The notes beneath the pieces were generated by a model that worked only from the letters and a program-made list of their open reading frames with translations, was not told the DNA's origin and made no database searches. 6,567 nt of DNA from UBA5216 sp040081205 (GTDB lineage Bacteria; Pseudomonadota; Gammaproteobacteria; Burkholderiales; SG8-41). Shown one piece after another: positions 6,111 through 6,567 of this stretch. The position numbers and the translations under genes are program-made. The stretch covers positions 1 to 6,567 of the forward strand of contig JBEBHE010000266.1 of the NCBI GenBank assembly GCA_040081205.1, given 5' to 3'. Position 1 is the first letter of the stretch; each line of letters opens with the position of its first letter.

Positions 6111-6567
6111 TTAAAACAGGCTTACGCCGCCGCAGTTGGTAACCACGGTTGCCGCAGCCCACACGTTACCGGCTGCCGCCAGATAGCAAGTACCGGAACC
6201 CGTAGGCGCAGCACCACCACCGGCATAAGCGGAAAAGCGGAAGGTTCCGCCCGTGGCGCTGCCATCGTCGGCCTTGCGATCGACTTCAGCCAAAATATCC
6301 GACGGGATTTGATTGCCGGATTTGACATTGTGCCGGGCAGTAGGCGCGCCGTCATAAACGTTGTCGTAAATTAACTGCATGCGCGTGCCATACGGATTCG
6401 ACGGTGTAGTGGTCGTAGTTTCGACCGCTGCACAGGTATAAGAGCCATTGATAAATCCCGCTTTCGACAAATGCTCCCAAGCCAGCACGGACTCGCTACC
6501 CGCCTCGATCTGGCCATTGCCATTGCCGACGCCGGCATTGCAAGCTGCAACGGAAATCCCGGTGATG
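6111..6567 (-). CDS. Type IV prepilin / pseudopilin-like protein, C-terminal part (N-terminus outside window)
   Basis: The last 151 residues of a protein that enters from the right edge. No start codon can be assigned, since the first visible codons (ITGISVAACN) continue an open frame. Three segments resemble the C-terminal domain of proteins with an N-terminal prepilin cleavage/methylation helix: an Asn/Gly-rich acidic stretch GVGNGNGQIEAGSES (12-26); AWEHLSKAGFINGSYT (29-44), like the W-x-H-L-x-x-A-G-x-I-x-G-S-Y pattern; and ILAEVDRKADDGSATGG (91-107), like D-x-K-x-DDG. Cysteines are at 9, 45, 127 and 145. The last two bracket an 18-residue terminal loop, as in disulfide-closed pilin D-regions. 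Residues 50-54 are five threonines. The hydrophobic N-terminal helix and G/E cleavage site that would prove the assignment are not in view. It has its own terminator and is unlikely to be functionally tied to kdsD. The exact pilus or secretion system cannot be named. Confidence 0.7.
   Translation of the reverse strand, partial: ITGISVAACNAGVGNGNGQIEAGSESVLAWEHLSKAGFINGSYTCAAVETTTTTPSNPYGTRMQLIYDNVYDGAPTARHNVKSGNQIPSDILAEVDRKADDGSATGGTFRFSAYAGGGAAPTGSGTCYLAAAGNVWAAATVVTNCGGVSLF

Noticed and set aside
5941..6162. 74-codon N-terminal extension of kdsD, including a hydrophobic segment
   Set aside because: It would start inside the pilin-like gene and read through the terminator hairpin and the promoter. 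KdsD has its normal length without it.

Overview
The window looks like a chromosomal segment from a betaproteobacterium. The evidence is the gene order kdsD-kdsC-lptC-lptA-lptB-rpoN-hpf-ptsN on one strand, and the protein-level character of PtsN, RpoN and LptB. Base composition is moderately GC-rich by eye. I cannot fix the genus from sequence alone. Every supported gene is on the minus strand, so transcription runs from high to low coordinates.

Right end (about 6567 to 6111): the C-terminal 151 residues of a type IV prepilin or pseudopilin-like protein, cut by the window edge. It is followed by a perfect 12-bp stem-loop terminator (6064-6091). A 123-bp promoter region (5941-6063) separates this gene from the main gene cluster.

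Main cluster (5940 down to 1): kdsD and kdsC carry out two steps of Kdo synthesis (arabinose 5-phosphate formation and Kdo-8-phosphate dephosphorylation). lptC, lptA and lptB encode the inner-membrane anchor, periplasmic bridge and ATPase of the LPS export machine. Next come rpoN (sigma-54), hpf (ribosome hibernation factor) and ptsN (EIIA-Ntr, cut at the left edge). Spacers are 4 to 54 nt and contain no obvious terminator, so one long transcript is likely. The first five genes make and export the LPS inner core. The last three are global regulators of nitrogen, ribosome and PTS-Ntr status, commonly linked to this block in proteobacteria.

This is mostly a conserved housekeeping region, and I did not find a new multi-gene system. 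The more interesting details are a promoter that would place the kdsD start codon at or within 2 nt of the transcription start (leaderless mRNA), a three-codon Met-Pro-Pro minicistron whose stop overlaps the rpoN start, a proline-rich C-terminal tail on LptA, a strong ribosome binding site for hpf built into the rpoN stop codon, and the partial pilin-like gene. No tRNA, rRNA, CRISPR array, insertion sequence or gene-free stretch over 300 bases was seen.
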